From Mesostigma viride (lineage: Eukaryota; Streptophyta; Mesostigmatophyceae; Mesostigmatales; Mesostigmataceae), in assembly GCA_009746045.1 (NCBI GenBank), contig RPFO01000002.1, forward strand, positions 583,744 through 647,743: 64,000 bases of DNA. The letters run 5' to 3'. Made by a program: the position numbers and the translations under genes. The notes beneath the pieces were generated by a model, which saw nothing but the letters and a program-made list of their open reading frames with translations, made no database searches and was not told where the DNA came from. Shown piece after piece: positions 33,215 through 42,619 of this stretch (its first letter is position 1; the number at the start of each line of letters is the position of its first letter).

Positions 33215-34324
33215 ATGGCTGAGGGACGCCGTAGCAAGGGCCTAGCCAGTGGGAATAATAATGGGGGTGCTGGTAGCGGGACCGCTCACGTAGATGACGT
33301 GGGGGTCACCGGAGAAATCACTAATATCCCTTTGAATAATAATACTACACATGCTGTTTCTGGATATGATCTCACCACCCAGGGTCTGCTAATTGTGAAT
33401 CAATTGCAACCTGTCACGTCAGACTCAAAGCCCAAGCAGGCTGAGGAGTTTGTGGAGGGGCTAGAGGGGTTTCCAAGTTTGTACGGTGGTACAAACTATT
33501 ACCAGATCTGGATAGGTAGCCAGACTTTTGGCAAGTGTACAGATCAGATAAAGGACCTCACTAGAGAGTGCAAGAAGGCCAACAAGGCCTGGTCAAGCTA
33601 CGTGGCAGAATTAAAGGAGCTGCTAGAGGATCAGAGGAAGAAAGTGGGGATCCATTGGCAGGATAAATACCAGGGGTGGGAGGTGAAGGGAGACCTGATC
33701 CAGAACTTCCTTAACTATTGTAAGATGGTTGAGGAGGGCAGGGCTCACGGCTTCAATGTCGCTGACAGCATAGCCCTGACAAACTGGCTCAAGGTTTCTG
33801 GGCTGGACAAGGCAACACGTGGCTCTTTAAAGGTCATGTGTGCCCCACACTCTACCCTCAAGGCCTACAAGGTCATAATCAAACAAGCACTCGAGGCAGA
33901 GGAGCTGTTTGAGGGTGGAATGCCAGCTGTGAAGGCTACCCACGCAGGTGGGCGTGCCCAGGGGGGCTCCAAGACGTCTGAGGCTGACAGAAGCCAAGGA
34001 GGACGTGGGGGCAACCACAACAAGCGGAAGGCCAACCATTCACCCGACCCTGACGGGCAATCACATGCCAAGTCGGTGTTCAGGAGGGTGGGTGGTAAGC
34101 CCAGGCAGGGTAACGCGCCTGACAACGGGGGAGGAGGCCAGGGCAAGTCAAAGATCCAGTGCTACCTGTGCAAGGGGTGGGGGCACATCAAGAAGGAGTG
34201 TCCCAGCTTCAAGAAGACCCAGGGCCAGGGCAGCAACAAGAAAAACAACAACAAGAACAACAACAAGTCCCAGGCAGGCCAGCCTTCAAAGGGCAGTCAG
34301 CAAGAAGACAACAAGGAGCAGTGA
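33215..34324 (+). CDS. gag: Gag of Copia-type element
   Basis: 369 residues. An N-terminal helical capsid-like region (FPSLYGGTNYYQIWIGSQTF; LLEDQRKKVGIHWQDKYQGW; TNWLKVSGLDKATRGSLKVM) is followed by a Gly/Gln/Asn/Lys-rich nucleocapsid with one CCHC zinc knuckle, CYLCKGWGHIKKEC (C-X2-C-X4-H-X4-C). It assembles the virus-like particle and packages RNA. It ends in TGA (34322-34324) within CAG-TGA-CTG, and the downstream frame stays open in the same phase into pol. This suggests a Gag-Pol fusion by stop-codon readthrough. Confidence 0.85.
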   Translation: MAEGRRSKGLASGNNNGGAGSGTAHVDDVGVTGEITNIPLNNNTTHAVSGYDLTTQGLLIVNQLQPVTSDSKPKQAEEFVEGLEGFPSLYGGTNYYQIWIGSQTFGKCTDQIKDLTRECKKANKAWSSYVAELKELLEDQRKKVGIHWQDKYQGWEVKGDLIQNFLNYCKMVEEGRAHGFNVADSIALTNWLKVSGLDKATRGSLKVMCAPHSTLKAYKVIIKQALEAEELFEGGMPAVKATHAGGRAQGGSKTSEADRSQGGRGGNHNKRKANHSPDPDGQSHAKSVFRRVGGKPRQGNAPDNGGGGQGKSKIQCYLCKGWGHIKKECPSFKKTQGQGSNKKNNNKNNNKSQAGQPSKGSQQEDNKEQ

Positions 34325-34330
34325 CTGTCT
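34322..34330 (+). promoter_or_regulatory. Possible stop-codon readthrough site between gag and pol
   Basis: UGA followed by CUG. The frame continues without another stop for 1.1 kb. UGA-CU is a known leaky context. Readthrough itself is inferred. Confidence 0.5.
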
Positions 34331-37300
34331 GAGGCAACCCCTACACACCTTAATTCACCCAGGGGGGAGGCCAGGTGCTCCAATGCAGATTTTATATCTG
34401 GGCAACAAGAGGGTGATCTCCAGGTTCATGGTGGCCCCAGGTCACCTGGAGAGGTACAGGTTCCTATGAAGACGTCCTTGACAGCTGGTGCAGCTGTAAG
34501 AATGTCTGACCCCATGCATCCTTGTGCTGGGCACGAGGGTGGACCTCTCATTTTGAGAGAAACCAATGTACAACCACAGAGGGGTGTGAAGGCCTCTGGT
34601 GGTATGCATGTGGTCCCTGCTGGCGGTCCAGGTGTTGGGCATGAGCAGGGTGACTCAGACTCTGAGTCAGAACAGGATGGAAGACAGCATGGTGATGCTG
34701 GACAACCTGACAGCACAGTCCTGACTGTGCCAGGGACTGCTTCCTCTGTGTACCAGGAGTTGGGTGCCCGAATCCACAACATGTTTGGGCATGCCACTTC
34801 TCTGTCAAACAACTTTGCCTTCCGTATGGGCAGGGCACCCCTTCTTAAGGCGTGTCAGCAAGCTGCCTCACGGTGTAAGTGCCAGTTGTCCTCCAACAAG
34901 CCCAGGAAATCACATGCCAAAGCTATACCTCAGAGCATTGGTGATCTGCAGTGTGATATCCAACACATCAGGGGCATGCAACTGTTGGTGTGCGTGGACA
35001 GGTACACAAAATACAAGGTGCTGGAGCATTTACCTTCTATGAAGAACAGGTACTTGCTGGCTGCCCTGCAGAATGTAAGAGCCAAGTTTCCTACCACAAG
35101 GATCCAGGTGGACATGCAGTTTCAGCATCTCAAGGGTGATCCCACCCTTCCTGAGTTGCTGGTTACACCTAGGGAGGCTCATGGGCAGCAGGGTGCTATA
35201 GAGAGGGCAATCCAGGAGGTCAAGAAATTGATTATCTCTGAAGACTGGGTACCCTTATCTGCACCTGCACTTGTCAGGAGTGCATGGCTGAGGAACGTGG
35301 AGCAGCAGCTGAACAGCAGGGTTAACTTCTACTATGATGGAGTTGCTGTCAGCCCAATGGGTCTATATCATGGCCTGTGCCCACCACATGTGCTGGAGGG
35401 CTGGAAACATGCTGCACATGTCACCTTTGCCAAGCTGAGGGAGAAGGACCGGGGTTGGAAGATTAATTAATAGACACGTGACTGCGTCACGTGAGCATAA
35501 GTCCTCAGTGGGAGGGGAACATGGGATGGAATGGATGGTATAAGATGGAAGATGCTGGAGCCACAAGTGGGTCAGAAGGTCCTAGCTTGGAAGGAACCTA
35601 GCCTTTATGGCAAACGTGGTAGCTGGAGTCCTGGGGTGGTTACCCAGGTTGATGAAGCTAGCCACGCATGCTTGGTCAGCATGGAGGACGAACCAAAGCA
35701 TGTGCACCGGCTGAGTTGGTCATATGTCAAGCCTAACCTGATGAATGAGGGCAGTCAGGCACAAGGCTCACAGGACCTGCAGGATTTTCAGGTCCCAAGT
35801 GACATCACTGATGCAACGACCACATCTGTTGCAGTGGAATCTGTCAGCCCTGGCCAGGTTGCAGAGGTACCTGTTGAACAGGCTGCAAGGTCAACAGCTG
35901 GGGAGTCAACTGTCAAGCCCAAGGCTCTAACCAAGCCCAGGGGGACAAGTTTGGCTGGATTAATTGGGGCTCTGCAAAGGGCCAAGAAGCAGCCCAAGGT
36001 AGCCAAGCTCAGGTGGCATGGCAATCTGGGGCTGGACACTGCCTTAGAGGTAGACACTAATTCTCAGGTTTCCATCATTGGGACCAGAGCTGCAGCAGGG
36101 TACAGCATGACTGAACCCAGCTATCAGTTTGTGTCTGACTTCAGTGGCGGGGTACACGTGAAGGTACTGGGTGAGGTATCCATTCCTATCCTTGGACAGG
36201 ACACTGCTTTTTGTGTCTTGGAGGGCTATCAGGGACCTGCTCTTCTGGGGCAGAATTTCCTATGCCAGGATGGGGTAGTGATCACGTCCTCTCTCCTGAC
36301 TAAGGAAGGGGCTGGTCAGGTCCCACTGATTAATTTCAGGACCACTCACCTATCACGTGCAGTAACCAGGACGGTTAAGCGTGTGCAAGTGTGCCAGGGG
36401 CAGGAGCCCTTGGTTGATGACCTCATATTGCCAGCTGCTAGTCATCCAAGCAGTTTGGGCATTGGTCCTCACTCACTTGCTGGACACAGCCCTATAAACT
36501 ACCAAGGCCTGGTGAAGCTCATGTCCTCTCCCATTATGTGTCCCCAGGTCACACTGGGTCTGATTAAATCTGGGGAGGACTGGATCTCCAAGAAATGCGT
36601 GGAACCTGTCAATGACCTGCCTCCTGCACGACGTCTACTCAAGCTCAAGTTTGTCATCAAGATGAAGGAGGTGGACGGGGTCAAGGTACCACACGTCAGG
36701 CCAGTACTGAATGAGTTCAAGGGTACTGGTGAGTGCACCGCTGAGGAGTTGTATACCCCTGGCATGCTGCATGACACTTGGAGGCTGCTGCTGTGTGTAT
36801 TTCTAGGCCTTCTCAACAAGGGCTTGGACTATGGCTCAGTGGTGGTAGACTTCAAGAGGGCATTTCTGGAGGGGGATGCAGATGTGGCACAGGAAAAGTG
36901 GGAGGGCAAGACGCCTTTCTATGTCAGGGTGCCTGCTGTATGGAAAAGGGACATTCACACTGAGTTCCTTAAAATCCTCAAGGGCCTGGAGGGCCTGAGG
37001 TCAAGTCCAATAATCTGGAGGGAGACTCTCAACCGTTTCCTGAAGGAGCATTGCAACTTGAAGGTTTCTCCTGTAGACCCCTGTCTGTTTCTGGGGCAAT
37101 GGGAAGGCCTACCAGTGTATGCTTCGCTGCACGGGGATGACCTACATCTGATAGCTCCCACGTCGTGGCTTAAGGAGCTGATCTCCATCATTAAGTCCAA
37201 GTTTCCTCTGGGTAGGGAGCAATGGCAGGTGGAGAATGAGCCTCTCCTGTTTGTGGGCATGGAGGCCACACTGGTGAAGAAGGGGGGGAGTGGCGTATGC

Positions 37301-38040
37301 TGCTGGTGGGGGGCAACGATTATCAAGAGACCCTCATTAGCAAGCTTCCTCCAGTCATCACACAGGCACTGTGTCCCATGGTGAGGGGCATGGTTGCTTG
37401 GGTGGCAGGCATTTCCAGGCCAGACCTTATGGTCATAGCCAGGTTGCCTGATGACATGCTGACAGAGCTAGGGTCTGCCAAGGTGGCTGATCAGGTCAGG
37501 GCTTCGTCTGGCATTCTGTTGTCTGCAGTGGATTTATCACAACCCATTTGCATGGAGCTGTATGTGGATAGCTCAATGGACAGCAGGCAGGTCTCCAAGG
37601 TCAGGGGCAGGGCTGCAGGGCTCTTTGTGCTCAGACAGGAAGGCCTGGGGAGTTTGGTGAGCTGGTTCAGTCGCCTGCACAAACGGGTGGCTGTCAGTAG
37701 TGATGTGGCAGAATGCAGGGCTATTTGTGAAGGCATTCACACAAGCCTTTATCTGAAGGAGTTGCTTCATCAGATGACTTCTAACACTCCTTGGCCACTT
37801 CAGGTTACCACTCTTCTCAAAACAGACTCCATGGGGATGGTGCAGTTTGTGCACAGGCAGATGGCCAGAAGTAGGGACTTGGATTATCTCCTTCTTAAGG
37901 AATTGTCCTCCTTGGCCAATATTGAGCATATCCCTGGGGTTGACAATCCTGCTGATGCTTTGACCAAGCTAGTGCAGAAGGCAGCAGTGCAATACAAGGT
38001 TCTTCAGTCTCTGATGGACCCATCTCAGCAAGCTGTCTAA
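34325..38040 (+). pseudogene. pol: Pol: integrase, protease-like, reverse transcriptase, RNase H (interrupted)
   Basis: Same phase as gag. The integrase zinc-binding region (HNMFGH..C..C, about 34785-34880) is followed by catalytic residues in LQCDIQHIRG, IQVDMQFQ and GAIERAIQ, then an SH3-like C-terminus (VLAWKEPSLYGKRGSWSPGVV, about 35575). A retropepsin-like segment comes next (ALEVDTNSQVSIIG, later GPALLGQNFL, 36040-36270), then Copia reverse transcriptase (VVVDFKRAFLEGD; ASLHGDDLHLIA, with GDD in place of the usual VDD) and RNase H (LYVDSSMDSRQ; SSDVAECRAI; DNPADALTK). The protease thus follows integrase, unlike the usual Gag-PR-INT-RT order. It is broken by an 82-bp insertion with stop codons (35464-35545) and a frame change in the G-run near 37287. 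Confidence 0.85.
35464..35545 (-). mobile_element. 82-bp LINE 3' end (type III hairpin) inserted in pol
   Basis: The 8-bp TSD TGGAAGAT lies at 35456-35463 and 35546-35553. Minus orientation: TTAA tail, CACGTGACTGCGTCACGTG, then gggaggggaacatggg. Insert plus TSD is 90 bp, so the frame is kept but in-frame stops are introduced. Confidence 0.9.
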
Positions 38041-38972
38041 GCTGGTGCCTGGTTATAGGGCATTGGAGAGCAGATTGTGTGGTAGTGTCAGCATTGTGAC
38101 TGGCATAATACCTGTATTTTAGTCTGTACTAAGGCTCATGGACCATGGTACACTCACTCTGATTTTAATCAGGATACAGCCAGGTTTTGGCTGGGGTTCA
38201 TGCTGTTGACTACACAAGGTTGACAGGTCCATTACAGACCATGTATTCTATTTAAAAAGAAATGTATATTTGTACATACCTCTCACAATGGTCTGGGAAC
38301 CTTTATTCTGGGGTTTATAGGGCGGGGTTCGATTCCCTGGTATTATGTTTCTACAAGCTGGCCTGCTCAGGTGTTTTACCTGTTCAGACTTCCCTAGTTC
38401 CCCAGGGCAGGATTTAATTGTTGCCTATGTGTTTCATTTTGTCATTTGTTTGCTGTGGCAATTTATCATCTGACAAGTAGACGGGCGCCATAAGACGGGC
38501 GCCAATACTAACCTGTTGAGAGTATGACGGGGAAACTATTGTAATACGTCTTACTTTGTCAAGTGGTATTTCAATTGTCATGGATTTATTGTGCTTATAT
38601 TAGATATGTACTGGGTTTTATGGGATTAGTATCTGGGATTAATGTAACTCACCGCCAGAAGGTCATTGTACTGGAGGCTCTACCGAGGTGATGGGATTAA
38701 TTCCTGGAGAAGACCTCATAGAATTAACCTGTATGTATTTAATTTTGTGTGTTTCTAATATCTGGTGGTACTCTGTAATGCCACTTCCATAGGTTTTTAT
38801 CCATTTCTCATGAAATGGTTTTCCCTGTGGCAGATCTGTTTCTTTTCCAGTTCCTTAAAAGAAAGGGCTGGGGGAATGGCATTGGCCATTAAAGACATCT
38901 GTTCAAGCTTCAAGCTGGAGTGAAGGACATTTCAAGCTACTTCAAGGGTCCCTGGCAGGGGATGTGATCCCT

Positions 38973-38991
38973 AAAGAAAAGAAGGGATTGG
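38973..38991 (+). other. Polypurine tract of Copia-type element
   Basis: aaagaaaagaagggattgg directly before the 3' LTR, the expected plus-strand primer position. Confidence 0.75.
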
Positions 38992-39606
38992 AGTTAACGT
39001 AAAGGATTTACGTTAGATGGATAGAGATTGTTACGCTCTTTCCAACGGCACCTTGAACGCCTCATTTGGTTAAGGAACGTAAAAGTTATGACGTTTCCTA
39101 GGCTGTGCCGACAGTACCCGGCGCGCCACTGTGGGCGCGTACGGACACAGATGTACAAGTGTCACTTTGATAGTCCGCAGGACGTTGACAGGACTTGTAC
39201 AGGACTTGATGGTCAATTGATAGGTAGGCGCACTGTAGCGCGCCAGGACCTATGAGACAATTGATGCTGACTAGTGTACGGATAGGTCCACAGGACTAGC
39301 CGTATGGACAATTGATAGATCTGCGCGCCAAAGGCGTGCCAGAGTCTGTGTAATCAATTGATTGACAGTTCAGCTGTGACAGTGCAGCTGAATACTTGGA
39401 CGCGTCCCTAGCAAGCTATATGAGTGACTTGTTAGCTCTAGGACGCTAGCTCTTGCGTGCACGCTCTCTTGGCACAACGACCCTGTCGTCTGTGCTACGT
39501 GCAGTCTCGGACCTGAAGTGACTTACGTCTGTGTTTGCTCATTATAATAAAGGCAACTTTCCTGCAAGAGCCATGGATTCCCTCGGTGGTAAACTCTCAT
39601 TCAACT
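38992..39606 (+). repeat. 3' LTR of Copia-type element
   Basis: 615 bp, matching the 5' LTR except for a single missing G (cacagatg versus cacaggatg). Followed by TSD TCAGG. Confidence 0.9.
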
Positions 39607-39699
39607 TCAGGATGGCAGGAAACTCAGTTAACTCACCAGGTTGCAGGAGAGCGATTTCCTCGAAGAGGCGACGCGTGACGAAGATGGCCAGCGTGCATT

Positions 39700-40136
39700 C
39701 TTATTTATTAACTCCTCTCGACGAAAACTAGCTTCAGATTGGACCCTCGTGGCGATGGTCATCAATAAAATCATCGACACTGCAAAAGGCACGAACTCTG
39801 CAACGAAGTAATATCACAAACTCATCGTCTTTAAGATTCGCACAGTTTCTCGATCTGCATTCCGTGAGCTATCTTTTTCTACTCTGCCTGAAAGCACGTC
39901 GCCATGGCCAGCTCCGGTAGGGGTGCGCGCACCGTGCATGCACCACTCAGTTTTTCACGGTACGGATGGGTACCGCGAATTTTTTCTGCGCCGAAAAATT
40001 CGCTCCGGGACCCTCACCTTAATCATAATTTATTGCATGTTTGACGGTATGTATGTAGGCGATTCGCCTAACCAACAGTTGCTTCCCCAACGTACCTAAC
40101 CAGTGTCATACCAGGTTGGCTAGTACCATGGGACAT
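39700..40136. other. Host DNA between insertions
   Basis: Contains the second copy (39895-40020) of the ~120-bp repeat seen at 16160-16275. No gene is seen. Confidence 0.5.
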
Positions 40137-40956
40137 TGTTGAACAATTAAGGTATTGGAGGAACGATCTTTCCAATCATAAAGGAATGTTGTATTAAAAA
40201 CACATTACTTTCAATTGTTCCGAGCCCCACAAACCCCGGACTCCATGGCTGGGGTCCAGTGGTATAAATTACGTGAGAACTAGAGCATCGTGCACAGGTG
40301 CATCACTTTTGTCCTAGGTCATGTGTGGCGGCTGAGCACTTTTGACCGTCGATATAAAATCTTACGGCTCATACAACATAAGTGTGGGCCACCACAAGTG
40401 CCGGCGCTCACACTGGTAGGTGGCGCGACGTACCAAAATCAGGACTAGTAGAATGCAATGTATGACATGCTGGAGCAAAGTCGCAGCGCCTCCAAGGCAG
40501 CATCAAACATAGGAGGTGTGGCGCAACGCGCCTACACAGAGGTACACTTTTCTCGAACGGTACAGTCTAAAGTACTGCGCGAAGCGCGGATCCCTTTTAG
40601 CATCACAACGGCTAGTAGTCTGAGACACAAACGGCAGAAAAACGCACAAGTCCAAAAGTCGCATAGACAGACAAGCGGACTAAAAGATTCCGTCGAACTA
40701 ACAGATACGAAGCCCTCACAGTATCATGGGCACTAGAATATCTCGTAACATTTCACATAGCATCTCGACCCTGAAAATAACCACAGAGAGTCTAGTATAG
40801 TGGTCCGTATAGCATCTCGGACCTGAAACGCAGCACTAAAAATTCGTAGCACGAATTAAATAGCATGGAAAAATACATTAGTGTCGTCCCACTAATTCGG
40901 CTAACTGTCAGCCAAAAAACTAGTGCCGGGACTGCCTTGGCCCACTACGGCTGACA
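40137..40956 (-). repeat. 3' LTR of TR-GAG element
   Basis: 820 bp. It matches 42620-44018 after removal of the nested insertion, apart from a 4-bp indel near 40734/43794. Confidence 0.85.
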
Positions 40957-41044
40957 CCCCCCTTAGTGGGACAAGCTGGAAACAATGACTCGAAAAGGTA
41001 TGGTGGCCAGGGCGCCCCTGGAGCAACGCACCACTAAACAAATA

Positions 41045-41938
41045 CTACAGTTGGTCAGCGGGAGCCTCCACGACAGTGTGGAAAACAAAACCAGGGGGCA
41101 CCTCCAGTGCCTCCTGCTGATCAGGAGTGGACGTCAAGTTGGCCTGCGTCTTGGCCTCTCCGTCCTTTCCCCCCTTGCGAAGATGAGGGTGCTTCTTGAA
41201 ACAGTTTGCCACCTTGTGGCCAGGCTTACCACAGTGGTGACATTTCCCCCGCCGATCATCCACCCCCATGGTGGCGAAAGCCCCCAGGATCCCCGTGGGG
41301 TCAGTGGCAGCAGAGCTGCTGCCCCCCTTGGCGGCTTTGAGAACAGCCGCTTGTGCATTCAGGCTGTCCTCCACCCTCAGTACTCGAGCCTTGTAATCGG
41401 CCCAGGACATCTCGTGCACCTTGATGTCCTGTCCAGCCATCACAGCTCGGATACTAGCCGGCATCACGTCATGAGTAGACAAAACAAGGTCCAGGTCAGC
41501 GAACTTGCCTCCCAGGGACTCATACTCGTCGCGTGTGTACTCCCTGGCCACAAGGACTGGCCGGAGAGGTTTCTCCGTGACAGGATCCCTGGATGTCAGC
41601 TTCTGCCGCAGCTCCATGCGATACGTCTCCGTAGTCTTGTCCTTGCCGTAGCGGTCTGTAAGAATGGCCCACGCCTCCTGAGAGGTGTCCGCCCGCTTGA
41701 TGAGTAACAGAGCGGAGCCATCCAGAAACGTGCTCATGGCAGACAACACCGCTGCATCCTTCTTTGCATCGGTGACATCACCAGTCAAAACCCCCTGCAA
41801 CTCATGCGCCTTCAAGAGACGCTGAAACCTGATAACAGTTGTGTCCCACTTCCCCACGTCTGATCCATCAAAAGTGGGAATGTTCTTGGCGTTGGAAATA
41901 ACAGATTGTGTATTGGTCATATTCCCAGACATTTTCAA
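41045..41938 (-). CDS. gag: Gag (UBN2-like, CCHC) of TR-GAG element
   Basis: 297 residues, intact. The N-terminus resembles Copia-type Gag (IPTFDGSDVGKWDTTVIRFQRLL; ALLLIKRADTSQEAWAILTDRYG; YESLGGKFADLDLVL), followed by one CCHC knuckle CHHCGKPGHKVANC and a basic tail (KKHPHLRKGGK). It should build particles and package RNA. It is unrelated in detail to the gag at 33215, so the autonomous partner is not the neighbouring element. No protease or polymerase follows: the stop is only ~90 bp from the polypurine tract. The first Met (MKMSGNMTNTQ) or the seventh residue could start it. Confidence 0.85.
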   Translation of the reverse strand: MKMSGNMTNTQSVISNAKNIPTFDGSDVGKWDTTVIRFQRLLKAHELQGVLTGDVTDAKKDAAVLSAMSTFLDGSALLLIKRADTSQEAWAILTDRYGKDKTTETYRMELRQKLTSRDPVTEKPLRPVLVAREYTRDEYESLGGKFADLDLVLSTHDVMPASIRAVMAGQDIKVHEMSWADYKARVLRVEDSLNAQAAVLKAAKGGSSSAATDPTGILGAFATMGVDDRRGKCHHCGKPGHKVANCFKKHPHLRKGGKDGEAKTQANLTSTPDQQEALEVPPGFVFHTVVEAPADQL

Positions 41939-42607
41939 ACCTACTCAGGATGGTCGCACCAATCACTGTCACTCCTCACCAGTAGGACGAACTGTAGGAT
42001 TCTCAGGAACTATTGTGGACTCCTCAGGGATGAGCTGGTCTAAAAATTCCGCCAAACGGCGCAGAGTTCGAGGGGTGCACACGATTTCCCAATTAAAACT
42101 GGTGCCCCTATACTGTACTTCCACAGATGCTCTGTTCGGAGAAGGGGACACCCCCTGATGGCCGGTGTTGTAATCAGGATCCGGAATGACAATAGGATCT
42201 CCAGCAGATCTGGGACACCACAGAGCAGTGGTCAAATCTCTTTGCATAGACAAGTTTCTCCCCACTGAAAAATGTTGCAGAAAAACCAGATTTTTACTGC
42301 CCAGGAAGAACAGAAAAAACGTTTCCTCCAAAGGAAAACGTCTCCACAGGAAAGATTCTTCAAGAATAAAGACAACCTTCCCAATACTCAAGTGGCCCTT
42401 ATGCCAAGGGTCTTACACTTTCATCAGAACACTGCAGTTCCCTCAAGAAGAACACCTCCCACAAATTGGGTGGCCCGATTTCAACAAGAAGAAGCGAAAA
42501 AGGCGCATCCAACGACTGCAATGTAGATGTGGGGCGTCCCCCTCACAGTCTTGGACAAGGTGAAGTGTATGAAGCTTGGCTTCACCAGATTTTGCCTGTC
42601 ACTTTCT
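41939..42607 (-). other. 5' leader of TR-GAG element
   Basis: About 670 bp between primer-binding site and gag. A 140-codon open stretch (41969-42391) is present but has no recognisable domain. A packaging-signal leader is as likely. Confidence 0.4.
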
Positions 42608-42619
42608 GGCTCGATACCA
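42608..42619 (-). other. Primer-binding site of TR-GAG element
   Basis: On the minus strand TGGTATCGAGCC directly follows the 5' LTR end. It resembles the initiator-tRNA-Met primer site common in plant LTR elements (TGGTATCAGAGC) with small changes. Confidence 0.65.

Larger units (their letters stand above)
31664..39606 (+). mobile_element. Copia-type LTR retrotransposon (7943 bp) with unusual layout
   Basis: LTRs are 31664-32279 and 38992-39606, TSD TCAGG. The order is LTR, extra ORF (32307-33092), gag (33215-34324), in-frame UGA, then pol with integrase, protease-like, reverse transcriptase, RNase H, a ~950-bp 3' non-coding region, polypurine tract and LTR. I could find only one base difference between the LTRs (an extra G near 31830), so the insertion is young, although pol is broken by an 82-bp insertion and a frame change. 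Confidence 0.9.
30287..39686 (-). mobile_element. LINE-B copy 2 (minus), split by the Copia-type element
   Basis: The 13-bp TSD GCCAGCGTGCATT lies at 30274-30286 and 39687-39699. The element's own sequence is 30287-31663 plus 39612-39686, about 1.45 kb, 5'-truncated inside the reverse transcriptase. Its tail and type III hairpin are at 30287-30325. Confidence 0.85.
30845..39686 (-). pseudogene. LINE-B ORF2 fragment, interrupted
   Basis: Reading leftward: IFVTRRLFEE (39686-39612), then across the 7.9-kb insertion at 31663 the motif A region (LIFVDFIKAFDSVLWDAL), GVWQGCVLSPYLF, LIYADDITLVEKPESAQLWLD and the thumb down to ~30845. The 5-bp repeat TCAGG (31659-31663, 39607-39611) marks the LTR-element insertion in the codons before motif A. 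A frame change occurs near 31210. Confidence 0.8.

Noticed and set aside
40458-40736. 92-codon ORF repeated at 43516-43797
   Set aside because: It lies inside the two LTR copies of the TR-GAG element; the repetition comes from the LTR, not from coding selection.
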